From positions 1-7,387 of the forward strand of contig CAADXH010000120.1 in the NCBI GenBank assembly GCA_900752975.1: a stretch of DNA of 7,387 nt, given 5' to 3'. The position numbers were made by a program, and so were the translations under genes. This DNA is from Bacilli bacterium. GTDB lineage: Bacteria; Bacillota_I; Bacilli_A; ML615J-28; CAG-313. This document shows positions 1 to 4,900 of this stretch, one piece after another (positions within the stretch are counted from its first letter, which is position 1; the number at the start of each line of letters is the position of its first letter). Under the pieces are notes generated by a model. That model ran no database searches and was not told where the DNA came from. It saw only the letters and a list, made by a program, of their open reading frames with translations.

Positions 1-76
1 TACAAACAGGGCAGATTGGTTCTTCGCCATCTTTAACATCAAAAATTTGACCACAAATTAAACATTTATATTTCAT
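1..76 (-). CDS. Rubredoxin-like CxxC protein, N-terminal part only
   Basis: The first 25 codons read MKYKCLICGQIFDVKDGEEP followed by ICPVC before the window ends. The pattern CLICG, a short acidic stretch, then CPVC is the iron- or zinc-binding knuckle pair of rubredoxin-like domains (rubredoxin, rubrerythrin C-terminus, rubredoxin-like modules of oxidoreductases). The start is well supported: ATG at 76-74 lies 5 bases after an AGGAGGT ribosome site (plus-strand tacctcct, 81-88). Known members carry electrons in anaerobic oxidative-stress defence. Whether this is a free rubredoxin, a zinc-ribbon protein or the front of a longer enzyme cannot be told from 25 residues. Confidence 0.7.
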   Translation of the reverse strand, partial: MKYKCLICGQIFDVKDGEEPICPVC

Positions 77-115
77 TTAGTACCTCCTATTATTTTTAAT
101 TTGTCTTACACTAAT

Positions 116-146
116 ATTATATAACAAATCAATAATAAAAGTGTAA
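116..146 (-). promoter_or_regulatory. Putative promoter of the rubredoxin-like gene
   Basis: On the minus strand a perfect TATAAT lies at 121-116, about 40 bases before the ATG at 76, which leaves room for a short leader with the AGGAGGT site. The best -35 candidate is TTACAC at 146-141 with a long 19-base spacer, so the -35 is weak and the call rests on the -10. Confidence 0.4.
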
Positions 147-164
147 CAAATGCAACAAGAAAAA

Positions 165-1124
165 TTAATGATAAAAACTTTTATCAATAATATTCCAATA
201 ACCAGTTTTATCAGAACCGCAGCGTTCTACTAAATTATAGTTAACAAGTACTTTTTTGTTTCGTCTAATGGTTTCTTCAGATTTACTTAAAATATTTGAA
301 AGTTTATTATATGTCATATATGGATCAGTTGTAAGAAGCATATATATATCATATTGTGTTTTATTTAATTTTACACCCACATTTTCGTTTAATGAAGGGC
401 AATTTAAATCTAATGTTTGTTTATAAAAATTGTTTTGATGGTTTAATAATACTTCTTTATCAAAAGGAATGATGACATTAATGTATTTTTCGTTTATATC
501 AAAAATTTTTTTCCCATACACTTTTATAACATTTGGAATGCCATGACCAGTTTGTTCAACATAATTTAAGTCAGCTAATATTCTCATTAATTCTTTGTTT
601 CTAGGGGTACTAATACCTTTGTAAAACATTTCAACTGTTTGTCCATCCGGAAGTCCACCATGAGAAATAATTTCGATTCTATTATCGAATATGTAAATTG
701 CAGGTTCTACAATATTCCAATCATTATGAGCTATCGCATTAATAAATATTTTCCTTAAAGAGCTCATATCAAATAAGCGTTTGTCAATTCTTTGACCACT
801 TTTAATAATTGACATAGCATAGTTTTCGGCTTCCAAACGATTAATAATTTTATCTATTGCAATTAATAAACATTTATAACCATATTCGCTTTTTTCTGAT
901 AACTCTGATTTATCTCTACCTTTAAATCTAGCTATTTTAATTGATACTCTATTTTCATCTGCCAACATTTCTGCCAATAAGTTATATTTGCCGGTTGTTG
1001 TTAGTAAATGTAAATTTTTCTTAAAGGTACGGTTACTAAGATGATAATTCTTTTCAGTATAATGTAAAACAATAGTAAATTTATCATAATAAATAAAAAT
1101 AGTTTTCCAGAAAAAACTAGAAAA
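165..1124 (-). pseudogene. 5'-truncated AlbA_2/GHKL-ATPase winged-helix regulator remnant
   Basis: The open frame runs from just after an in-frame TAG (1127-1125) to TAA at 167-165, about 319 codons. The only starts are a TTG at 977 and an ATG at 968, neither with a ribosome site. Family-like sequence continues upstream of both (KNLHLLTTTGKYNLLAEMLA), so the real protein began further upstream. Numbered from the TTG, visible parts are a LADENRVSIKIARFKGRDKS segment, GHKL-type ATP-binding motifs (INAIAHNDW at 79-87, DNRIEIISHGGLP at 98-110, EQTGHGIP at 141-148) and a C-terminal winged helix (about 203-265, ending GSDKTGYW). Full-length relatives, annotated as 'putative DNA-binding / RecG-like helicase C-terminal' regulators, start with an AlbA_2 (Schlafen-type) domain. 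That domain is absent and cannot fit before the tRNA at 1203. I infer a decayed or truncated gene, although the retained frame is intact. Confidence 0.7.
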
Positions 1125-1126
1125 CT
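1090..1126 (-). terminator. Second hairpin downstream of the tRNA operon
   Basis: On the minus strand AGTTTTCTAG (1126-1117), a T6 loop, then CTGGAAAACT (1110-1101) form a 10-bp stem with one G-U pair, followed by ATTTTTATTT. It lies downstream of a better terminator and at the point where the open frame of the truncated regulator ends, so it may be a back-up terminator for the tRNA transcripts. Confidence 0.4.
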
Positions 1127-1159
1127 ATAATGCTACAAATGATGCTACGTGTATTGATA

Positions 1160-1190
1160 TAAAAAATTCTATAAACTAACTTATAGAATT
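1160..1190 (-). terminator. Intrinsic terminator of the Ser-Glu tRNA operon
   Basis: AATTCTATAA (minus strand 1190-1181), a six-base loop and TTATAGAATT (1174-1165) make a perfect 10-bp stem followed by a T-run (1166-1160). It starts 13 bases after the tRNA-Glu CCA end, the expected place for a rho-independent terminator. Confidence 0.75.
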
Positions 1191-1202
1191 ACTTGACTAA
1201 AA

Positions 1203-1279
1203 TGGTGATCTGTACGGGATTCGAACCCGTGAGTGCATGCGTGAAAGGCATGTGAGTTAAGCCGCTTCTCCAACAGACC
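1203..1279 (-). tRNA. tRNA-Glu (anticodon UUC)
   Basis: The minus strand folds as a full cloverleaf. The acceptor is GGTCTGT paired with ACAGATC (one G-U), with discriminator A and an encoded CCA (1205-1203). The anticodon stem is CATGC/GCATG with loop CTTTCAC, giving UUC. The T-arm is ACGGG-TTCGAAT-CCCGT. The body is 77 nt with CCA. It is second in the operon, six bases after tRNA-Ser. Confidence 0.96.
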
Positions 1280-1285
1280 AAAAGA

Positions 1286-1376
1286 TGGCGGAGTAGAAGG
1301 GATTTGAACCCTTGCACCAGTTTCCCGGTCTATGCCCTTAGCAGGGGCACCTCTTCAGCCTCTTGAGTACTACTCC
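1286..1376 (-). tRNA. tRNA-Ser (anticodon GCU)
   Basis: This is a class II tRNA of 91 nt with encoded CCA. The acceptor is GGAGTAG/CTACTCC with discriminator G. The anticodon stem is TGCCC/GGGCA around loop CTGCTAA, giving GCU (AGC/AGU codons). A long variable arm typical of tRNA-Ser (around ACCGGGAAACTGGT) precedes the T-arm with TTCAAAT. It is the first gene of the minus-strand tRNA operon. Confidence 0.96.
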
Positions 1377-1387
1377 AACGCTATAAT

Positions 1388-1416
1388 ATTATATCTTTTT
1401 TTAATAGTTTTGTCAA
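1388..1416 (-). promoter_or_regulatory. Consensus promoter of the Ser-Glu tRNA operon
   Basis: The minus strand has TTGACA (1416-1411), a spacer of exactly 17 bases, and TATAAT (1393-1388). Both hexamers are perfect matches to the housekeeping sigma consensus. The predicted start near 1381 is about five bases before the mature tRNA-Ser 5' end (1376), fitting a strong stable-RNA promoter. Confidence 0.92.
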
Positions 1417-1473
1417 CTAATATGTGTTTTGAGATTTTTATAAAATTGTAAGTATAAAAAAAGCATACCTACT

Positions 1474-1503
1474 TATAATAATAAAAAAGTCAAAAATGAC
1501 TTT
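1474..1503 (+). promoter_or_regulatory. -10 element and leader dyad before the DUF1540 gene
   Basis: TATAAT lies at 1474-1479, 39 bases before the ATG. No convincing -35 sits at 17 bases. Downstream, AAAGTCA (1486-1492), AAAA, TGACTTT (1497-1503) form a perfect 7-bp inverted repeat just before the GAAAGGA ribosome site (1505-1511). It could be an operator or a leader hairpin. A second, looser dyad, TAAGTA (1449-1454) and TACTTA (1470-1475), overlaps the promoter. Confidence 0.4.
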
Positions 1504-1518
1504 AGAAAGGACAAAAAT

Positions 1519-1878
1519 ATGCCAAAATTAAAATGTAAAGTTGAACAATGTATTTATAATTATGACTGGTTATGTGGAAAAAACTACATTGATGTAGATG
1601 GACCTGATGCGAAAACCAAAAAAGAAACTAGATGTAGTAGTTACCAATGTCGTAGTGCCGATAATAGTAATTACGAATTTGCGGTGCTAGGCGGACTTAA
1701 CCCAACTATCATGACAGAAGTTTATTGTGATGCTACAAATTGTGTTTTCGAAAAAGGTCAAAGATGTTACGCTGATAGAATTGAAATTAAAAATGTCAAT
1801 GGTGAACTAAAACTTGGTGTAAAAGAAGGCGCAAATAGAGAAGTAACCAACTGTCAAACATTTGAATGTAAGGACTAA
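1519..1878 (+). CDS. Two-module DUF1540 cysteine-rich protein
   Basis: The protein has 119 residues and two copies of a cysteine module. Module 1 has Cys6, 11, 19, 39 and 44 (spacing 4-7-19-4). Module 2 has Cys70, 75, 83, 112 and 117 (spacing 4-7-28-4). The pattern C-x4-C-x7-C, a strand such as YIDVDGPDA, then T-x-C and a final cysteine matches the DUF1540 family, small Bacillota proteins of unknown function thought likely to bind metal. There is no signal peptide or membrane segment, so it is probably cytoplasmic. Module 2 has a longer loop (about nine residues). The start is ATG after GAAAGGA with a seven-base gap. It is a single-gene unit: promoter upstream, strong terminator immediately after the stop, tRNA operons on both sides. 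Metal binding is inference from conserved cysteines. Confidence 0.88.
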   Translation: MPKLKCKVEQCIYNYDWLCGKNYIDVDGPDAKTKKETRCSSYQCRSADNSNYEFAVLGGLNPTIMTEVYCDATNCVFEKGQRCYADRIEIKNVNGELKLGVKEGANREVTNCQTFECKD

Positions 1879-1913
1879 AATAACAGTTTTAAGCTGTTAT
1901 TTTTCTTTTTTGA
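1877..1913 (+). terminator. Intrinsic terminator after the DUF1540 gene
   Basis: AAAATAACAG (1877-1886), a seven-base loop and CTGTTATTTT (1894-1903) form a 10-bp stem that continues into TTTTTCTTTTTT. The left arm begins inside the TAA stop codon, so the terminator is fused to the end of the gene. Confidence 0.85.
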
Positions 1914-1922
1914 TTAAAATAG

Positions 1923-1951
1923 TTGCATTATTATAAAAAATTTGATATAAT
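1923..1951 (+). promoter_or_regulatory. Promoter of the Trp-His tRNA operon
   Basis: TTGCAT (1923-1928), a 17-base spacer and a perfect TATAAT (1946-1951). The predicted start near 1958 lies a few bases before the mature tRNA-Trp at 1963. Confidence 0.85.
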
Positions 1952-1962
1952 ATTAAAGCGCT

Positions 1963-2036
1963 AGGGGCATCGTACAACGGTAGTACACCGGTCTCCAAAA
2001 CCGTCAATGTGAGTTCGATTCTTACTGCCCCTGCCA
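1963..2036 (+). tRNA. tRNA-Trp (anticodon CCA)
   Basis: The cloverleaf is 74 nt with encoded CCA. The acceptor is AGGGGCA/TGCCCCT with discriminator G, the D-arm GTAC/GTAC, the anticodon arm CCGGT-CTCCAAA-ACCGT (anticodon CCA), and the T-arm GTGAG-TTCGATT-CTTAC. The outermost anticodon-stem pair is a C-U mismatch. The CCA anticodon reads UGG only. No UCA-anticodon tRNA is seen here, consistent with UGA remaining a stop. Confidence 0.95.
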
Positions 2037-2037
2037 T

Positions 2038-2114
2038 GGCGAATGTGGTGAAGTGGTTAACACAGCGGATTGTGGCTCCGTCATGCGTGGGTTCGAATCC
2101 CATCATTCGCCCCA
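2038..2114 (+). tRNA. tRNA-His (anticodon GUG)
   Basis: The anticodon arm GCGGA-TTGTGGC-TCCGT gives GUG. The acceptor shows the tRNA-His hallmark: an extra G-1 (2038) opposite C73 (2111), ahead of GCGAATG/CATTCGC, with encoded CCA at 2112-2114. One base separates it from the CCA of tRNA-Trp, so the two are cut from one transcript. Confidence 0.96.
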
Positions 2115-2128
2115 TAATAGTAGAATAG

Positions 2129-2158
2129 GTCTGATACAATGCTATCAGGCTTTTTATT
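2129..2158 (+). terminator. Intrinsic terminator of the Trp-His tRNA operon
   Basis: GTCTGATA (2129-2136), a six-base loop and TATCAGGC (2143-2150) form an 8-bp stem with one G-U pair, followed by TTTTTATTTAT. Confidence 0.85.
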
Positions 2159-2192
2159 TATAGGGAAATTACATTTTATAAAAACCAGAGTA

Positions 2193-2218
2193 TATAATTT
2201 GAGAAATAGAGGTATAAT
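2193..2218 (+). promoter_or_regulatory. Tandem -10 elements before the candidate RNA
   Basis: Two perfect TATAAT hexamers occur at 2193-2198 and 2213-2218, 20 bases apart, just after the tRNA terminator and not followed by a reading frame. The first has a weak TTACAT (2169-2174) 18 bases upstream. The second has no clear -35. A start from the second would fall near 2224-2226, just before the base-paired region. Confidence 0.4.
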
Positions 2219-2223
2219 ACTAC

Positions 2224-2358
2224 CCAAAAGAATACCTAGCAAAGCAATACTTGGCGAAAGTGCTGTCTTTTAAAAGAAACATTAAGTGTTTGAGCTAGAG
2301 TGATAGCACTAACTTTGTTCTGCCTAGTAAGCATGGACAGATTTTAATCTAGTATTTT
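2224..2358 (+). ncRNA. Candidate structured non-coding RNA, family not recognised
   Basis: No credible reading frame covers this stretch, but it contains nested long-range complementarity. The outer stem is GAATACcTAG (2230-2239) with CTAGTATTT (2349-2357). The middle stem is TACTTGGC (2248-2255) with GCCTAGTA (2322-2329), one mismatch. The inner stem is AGTGCTGTC (2259-2267) with GATAGCACT (2302-2310), nine pairs including one G-U. A small apical hairpin is AAACA-TTAAG-TGTTT (2277-2291). The stems stack as a rod with internal bubbles, outwardly like 6S-type RNAs but shorter. An alternative hairpin GCTA/TAGC (2294-2297, 2304-2307) competes with the inner stem. No tmRNA, SRP, T-box or familiar riboswitch core is visible, and the 3' end lacks a strong terminator. 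It could be a stand-alone small RNA or a leader of the downstream ATPase gene. Confidence 0.4.
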
Positions 2359-2373
2359 AAAATTTTAATGTAT

Positions 2374-2458
2374 AATATTATCGCAATTGTGATATAATAT
2401 AGTTGAAATATTATCGCAATTGTGATATAATATAGTTGAAATATTATCGCAATTGTGA
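2374..2458 (+). repeat. 33-bp tandem repeat, 2.6 copies, carrying promoter and dyad
   Basis: The unit starts AATATTATCGCAATTGTGAT and continues ATAATATAGTTGA. Copies start at 2374, 2407 and 2440, and the third stops after 19 bases at 2458. The copies are identical as read. Each carries the imperfect 16-bp dyad TATCGCAATTGTGATA (2379-2394, 2412-2427; the third copy, from 2445, keeps TATCGCAATTGTGA only). Each of the two full copies carries an extended -10, TGATATAAT, and ends with the TTGA of a -35. Confidence 0.93.
2390..2431 (+). promoter_or_regulatory. Repeated promoters with operator-like dyads for the AAA_14 ATPase
   Basis: The junction of copies 1 and 2 makes TTGAAA (2403-2408), a 17-base spacer and TATAAT (2426-2431) preceded by TG at 2423-2424, a strong extended -10 promoter whose spacer is almost filled by the dyad TATCGCAATTGTGATA. 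Copy 1 has the same extended -10 (2390-2398) without a good -35. Copy 3 supplies a dyad and a TTGAAA but no -10, so its dyad lies in the 5' leader of the start expected near 2438. A protein bound to the dyad would block polymerase. That is inference, and no regulator is identified. Confidence 0.65.
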
Positions 2459-2474
2459 AGAAAGGAAATGTGTT

Positions 2475-3812
2475 ATGGAGTTTAAGAGAAAAGTTTATGA
2501 TAAAATGCTTAAATGGAAAAATGATTATGCTCCAAATTATGCTTTATTTTTAAAGGGGGCTAGACGTGTTGGGAAATCTACTCTTGCTTTAAAGTTAGGT
2601 AAGGAAGAATATAAGTCATTTATAGAAATTAGATTTGATAAAGCACCTAATGAAATTAAAGAGTTATTTGTTAATTCATTAGAAGATTTAGATTATCTTT
2701 TTAATAAGTTACAAATATTCTATAAAACAAGATTATATCCTAGAGAATCATTAATAATTTTAGATGAAATTCAGTTATTTCCACAGGCAAGACAAGCATT
2801 AAAAACTTTATTAGAAGATAAAAGGTATGACTTTGTAGAAACTGGTTCACTTGCTTCTATAACTAAAAAAAGTAAAGATATATTAATTCCATCTGAAGAA
2901 TATACAATTGAAGTACTACCAATGGATTTTGAAGAATTTATATGGGCTATGAACGATGATATTACATTAGATATAATAAAAGAACACTATCACAAATTAA
3001 AACCACTTGGGAAGATTAACAAAGATATAATGAAAAGTTTTAGGGAATATCTTCTTGTTGGTGGAATGCCTCAAGCTGTTGTTGAATATGTTACTTCAAA
3101 AGATTTTGGTAAGGTGGATTTTGTTAAACAAAATATTTTAAATTTATATGAAAATGATATTGAAACTCAAGATGAAGAAAATCCTACATATGTGAAAAAC
3201 GTCTTCTTGCATATCCCATCCGAACTTTCTAAACATGATAAGCAATTTGTTTTATCTCATATTGATGGAGCTAGACGTAGAGAATATAATGGTCCAGTGA
3301 GATGGTTGAATGAGGCAATGGTAGTTAATATTGCAGAAAATGTAAGTGATCCTAGTGTTGCATTTAATTTATCGACTACAGATGTTGCTTTTAAATGCTA
3401 TATGGGAGATACAGGATTACTTGTATCACTTGCTTATAAAAATAAAGATTATCTTGAAAATGAATTATATGAAGCAATTCTATTTGATAAACTTCATATA
3501 AATGAAGGAATGATTATAGAAAATGTTGTATCACAATTACTAAAAGCAAACGGTCATAATATTTACTATTACAAAAAGACAGATAAAGAATTGAAAACTA
3601 CTGTAATGGAAATTGACTTCTTAATAAGACATAATAATAAAGTTTGTCCTGTTGAAGTTAAATCTACTAATAACTATACTATTTCATCATTAACAAAATT
3701 TAAAAATATGTTTAATAAAAAAATTGGAACATTATATGTATTACATAATGGAGATATTAAGGTAGAGGATAATATAACATATTTACCTTATTACATGGCA
3801 TTTTGTTTATAA
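2475..3812 (+). CDS. AAA_14/DUF4143 family ATPase
   Basis: The protein has 445 residues. The N-terminal P-loop ATPase has Walker A GARRVGKST (28-36), Walker B LIILDE (93-98) and ETGSLAS (122-128), as in AAA_14. The C-terminal half matches DUF4143: VGGMPQAV (195-202), MGDTGLL (310-316), GMIIENVV (345-352), then MEIDFLI (378-384) and PVEVKS (392-397), where the spaced E, D and E-x-K resemble a PD-(D/E)xK nuclease core. The length is normal for the family, which is common and often multicopy in anaerobes. Its function is not settled. There is no membrane segment. I choose ATG 2475, nine bases after AAGAAAGG (2458-2465). A frame-open TTG at 2436 lies inside the repeat array and is unlikely. It has its own repeated promoter-dyad array, so regulation is probably dedicated. 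No antitoxin-like partner follows. Confidence 0.9.
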   Translation: MEFKRKVYDKMLKWKNDYAPNYALFLKGARRVGKSTLALKLGKEEYKSFIEIRFDKAPNEIKELFVNSLEDLDYLFNKLQIFYKTRLYPRESLIILDEIQLFPQARQALKTLLEDKRYDFVETGSLASITKKSKDILIPSEEYTIEVLPMDFEEFIWAMNDDITLDIIKEHYHKLKPLGKINKDIMKSFREYLLVGGMPQAVVEYVTSKDFGKVDFVKQNILNLYENDIETQDEENPTYVKNVFLHIPSELSKHDKQFVLSHIDGARRREYNGPVRWLNEAMVVNIAENVSDPSVAFNLSTTDVAFKCYMGDTGLLVSLAYKNKDYLENELYEAILFDKLHINEGMIIENVVSQLLKANGHNIYYYKKTDKELKTTVMEIDFLIRHNNKVCPVEVKSTNNYTISSLTKFKNMFNKKIGTLYVLHNGDIKVEDNITYLPYYMAFCL

Positions 3813-4112
3813 TGTATCAATACATTTGGTTGAACATGAAAAAGGATTATTATTACGATAAGAGACATTTGACATTTTTGTTTTTCAAATTAAGGGAAAA
3901 GCACTTTCTTTCGTAATGGAACATTAAAGTAAATTGATGAAAATACGATTTCTTCATTTCCAAAATTGAAAGTGTTGGTTATAGATAAATGTAAGGATTT
4001 GAAAACAATTAATGGCATGAACATGTAATGTTAGCATTTTGATATATTAAGCAAACTTTATCTTTTTTCTTTAAAGTTTTGTTATAATATATTAGTATAT
4101 TGGAGGTATGAA
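3813..4112 (+). other. 300-bp gap with a possible LRR remnant
   Basis: There is no convincing full gene. A short frame at 3933-4028 reads ISSFPKLKVLVIDKCKDLKT followed by INGMNM and a stop. This looks like one leucine-rich repeat (LxxLxIxxCxxLxxI), but it has no start and has stops before it, so it may be the remains of a degraded LRR gene. Another frame, 34 codons, begins at 3812 with its ATG overlapping the ATPase stop (TAATG). It is basic and aromatic-rich, without similarity I recognise or a ribosome site. AATGTAT/ATACATT (3811-3826) is a small dyad with no T-run. The last 30 bases hold the next promoter. Confidence 0.35.
4053..4088 (+). promoter_or_regulatory. Extended -10 promoter and dyad before the aromatic-rich gene
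   Basis: TG-T-TATAAT at 4080-4088 is an extended -10 matching the consensus, and no clear -35 is present. Just upstream AAACTTTA (4053-4060) and TAAAGTTT (4072-4079) form an 8-bp inverted repeat with an 11-base loop that occupies the -35 region. It could be an operator. The same CAAACTTTAT string recurs at 4866-4875 before the next gene's -10. Confidence 0.6.
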
Positions 4113-4829
4113 ATGTTTAAATTTGAAATTAAAGATCATAAGATTGGTGTAGATATATGGATGAATAAAAATGAATTATTCCATAGTTTTTATAAAGAAT
4201 TTTATAATTTTATTAAAAAGCATGGTGGAAAAAAAGATTTATTAGAACATAATATTCATAATGTGAAAGAGTTTTATGAATTTGCTGACTGGAATGCTGG
4301 TGGAAAAGATAGTTGTTATGCGATGGGATTTGCCTTTCACAAGTATTATTTATCAGCTGGTGATGGTAGAACGTTAGATGATCAACCTGAGACAACATTT
4401 ATTGGATATTGTCACAAAAATAATTTGTTTAGTGACTTTATTAATTTTTTAATTACCTTTTTTGCTTGGTGGCGTAATGATGAGGGTTGTACTTGTTTTG
4501 ATCCTTATAATCATGCTGATGAGTTTTTCCATTCTTCATGGGCTGCACTTGTAGATACTTCTAAGTTATTTTATTTAACTAGCGAAACAGTTTATCACTG
4601 GCAATCATTTAGAGTAAAATATGCTTTAGATAATATTCCTGGGGTAATTCTTTATTATCCTAAAAATGAAAAAGACCATTTACGGGTAGCTGGTTACGAA
4701 TTTATGGGATTTAATAGTGATAAAGTAGCTGAATTAAAAAGAAAAGATACATACAATTATTGGGAAAAAGAAGAAAAAGGTATAAAGAAAGTATACATTG
4801 AAGATTATAAAAAAGTAGATCCAGCTTAA
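4113..4829 (+). CDS. Hypothetical aromatic-rich cytoplasmic protein
   Basis: I do not recognise this 238-residue protein. It has seven tryptophans (16, 60, 119, 120, 143, 163, 217) and many Phe and Tyr. It has no signal peptide, and FINFLITFFAWW (109-120) is hydrophobic but flanked by polar sequence and too short for a clear membrane helix. A central stretch has Cys126 and Cys128 (GCTCFDPYNHADEFFHSSWA) with nearby His and Asp, which might bind a metal, but this is speculation. The last 30 residues are lysine- and glutamate-rich. The start is ATG 4113, six bases after GGAGG (4102-4106). An out-of-frame ATG lies at 4108. It is a single-gene unit with an extended -10 promoter and a terminator. 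The fold and role are unknown. Codon use and base content look like its neighbours. Confidence 0.85.
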   Translation: MFKFEIKDHKIGVDIWMNKNELFHSFYKEFYNFIKKHGGKKDLLEHNIHNVKEFYEFADWNAGGKDSCYAMGFAFHKYYLSAGDGRTLDDQPETTFIGYCHKNNLFSDFINFLITFFAWWRNDEGCTCFDPYNHADEFFHSSWAALVDTSKLFYLTSETVYHWQSFRVKYALDNIPGVILYYPKNEKDHLRVAGYEFMGFNSDKVAELKRKDTYNYWEKEEKGIKKVYIEDYKKVDPA

Positions 4830-4839
4830 TATTTTTAAT

Positions 4840-4865
4840 TCATAAATTCATTTTATGATTTTTTT
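4840..4865 (+). terminator. Intrinsic terminator after the aromatic-rich gene
   Basis: TCATAAA (4840-4846), loop TTCAT, TTTATGA (4852-4858), then TTTTTTT. The stem is a perfect 7 bp but all A-T except one pair, so it is likely modest in strength. It abuts the next promoter. Confidence 0.7.
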
Positions 4866-4874
4866 CAAACTTTA

Positions 4875-4883
4875 TGATATAAT
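4875..4883 (+). promoter_or_regulatory. Extended -10 promoter of the lipoprotein gene
   Basis: TG-A-TATAAT at 4875-4883 with no good -35. A start about seven bases downstream (near 4890) would leave a leader of about 11 bases, just enough to include the AGAGGTG ribosome site at 4890-4896. The leader is therefore very short. Confidence 0.65.
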
Positions 4884-4900
4884 CGTGAAAGAGGTGCTTT

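Noticed and set aside
1897..2139. 80-codon minus-strand reading frame over the Trp-His tRNA genes
   Set aside because: It is antisense to two clear tRNAs and their terminator. Its 'protein' is a translation of tRNA sequence.
2129..2150. Terminator of the tRNA-His operon as part of the candidate RNA
   Set aside because: It is a self-contained hairpin with a T-run ending the tRNA transcript. The RNA candidate starts after later -10 elements.
2285..2310. Resemblance of GTGTTTGAGCTAGAGTGATAGC to a CRISPR repeat or tracrRNA
   Set aside because: No repeat array, no Cas gene and no tracr-like terminator hairpins are present. A short similarity to GTTTgAGAGCTA-type sequence is not enough.
2374..2458. 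Repeat array as a CRISPR array or plasmid iterons
   Set aside because: The copies abut without spacers, and no replication initiator gene is near. The promoter elements explain the layout better.
2436..2474. Upstream extension of the ATPase from TTG 2436
   Set aside because: The 13 extra codons lie in the tandem repeat at the predicted transcription start, with no ribosome site. ATG 2475 has AAGAAAGG in place.
3812..3916. 34-codon frame with ATG overlapping the ATPase stop
   Set aside because: The TAATG overlap allows coupling, but there is no ribosome site and no recognisable sequence, so it is not called as a gene.
4213..4398. 61-codon minus-strand frame
   Set aside because: It lies wholly inside the aromatic-rich gene on the opposite strand, with no ribosome site or promoter.
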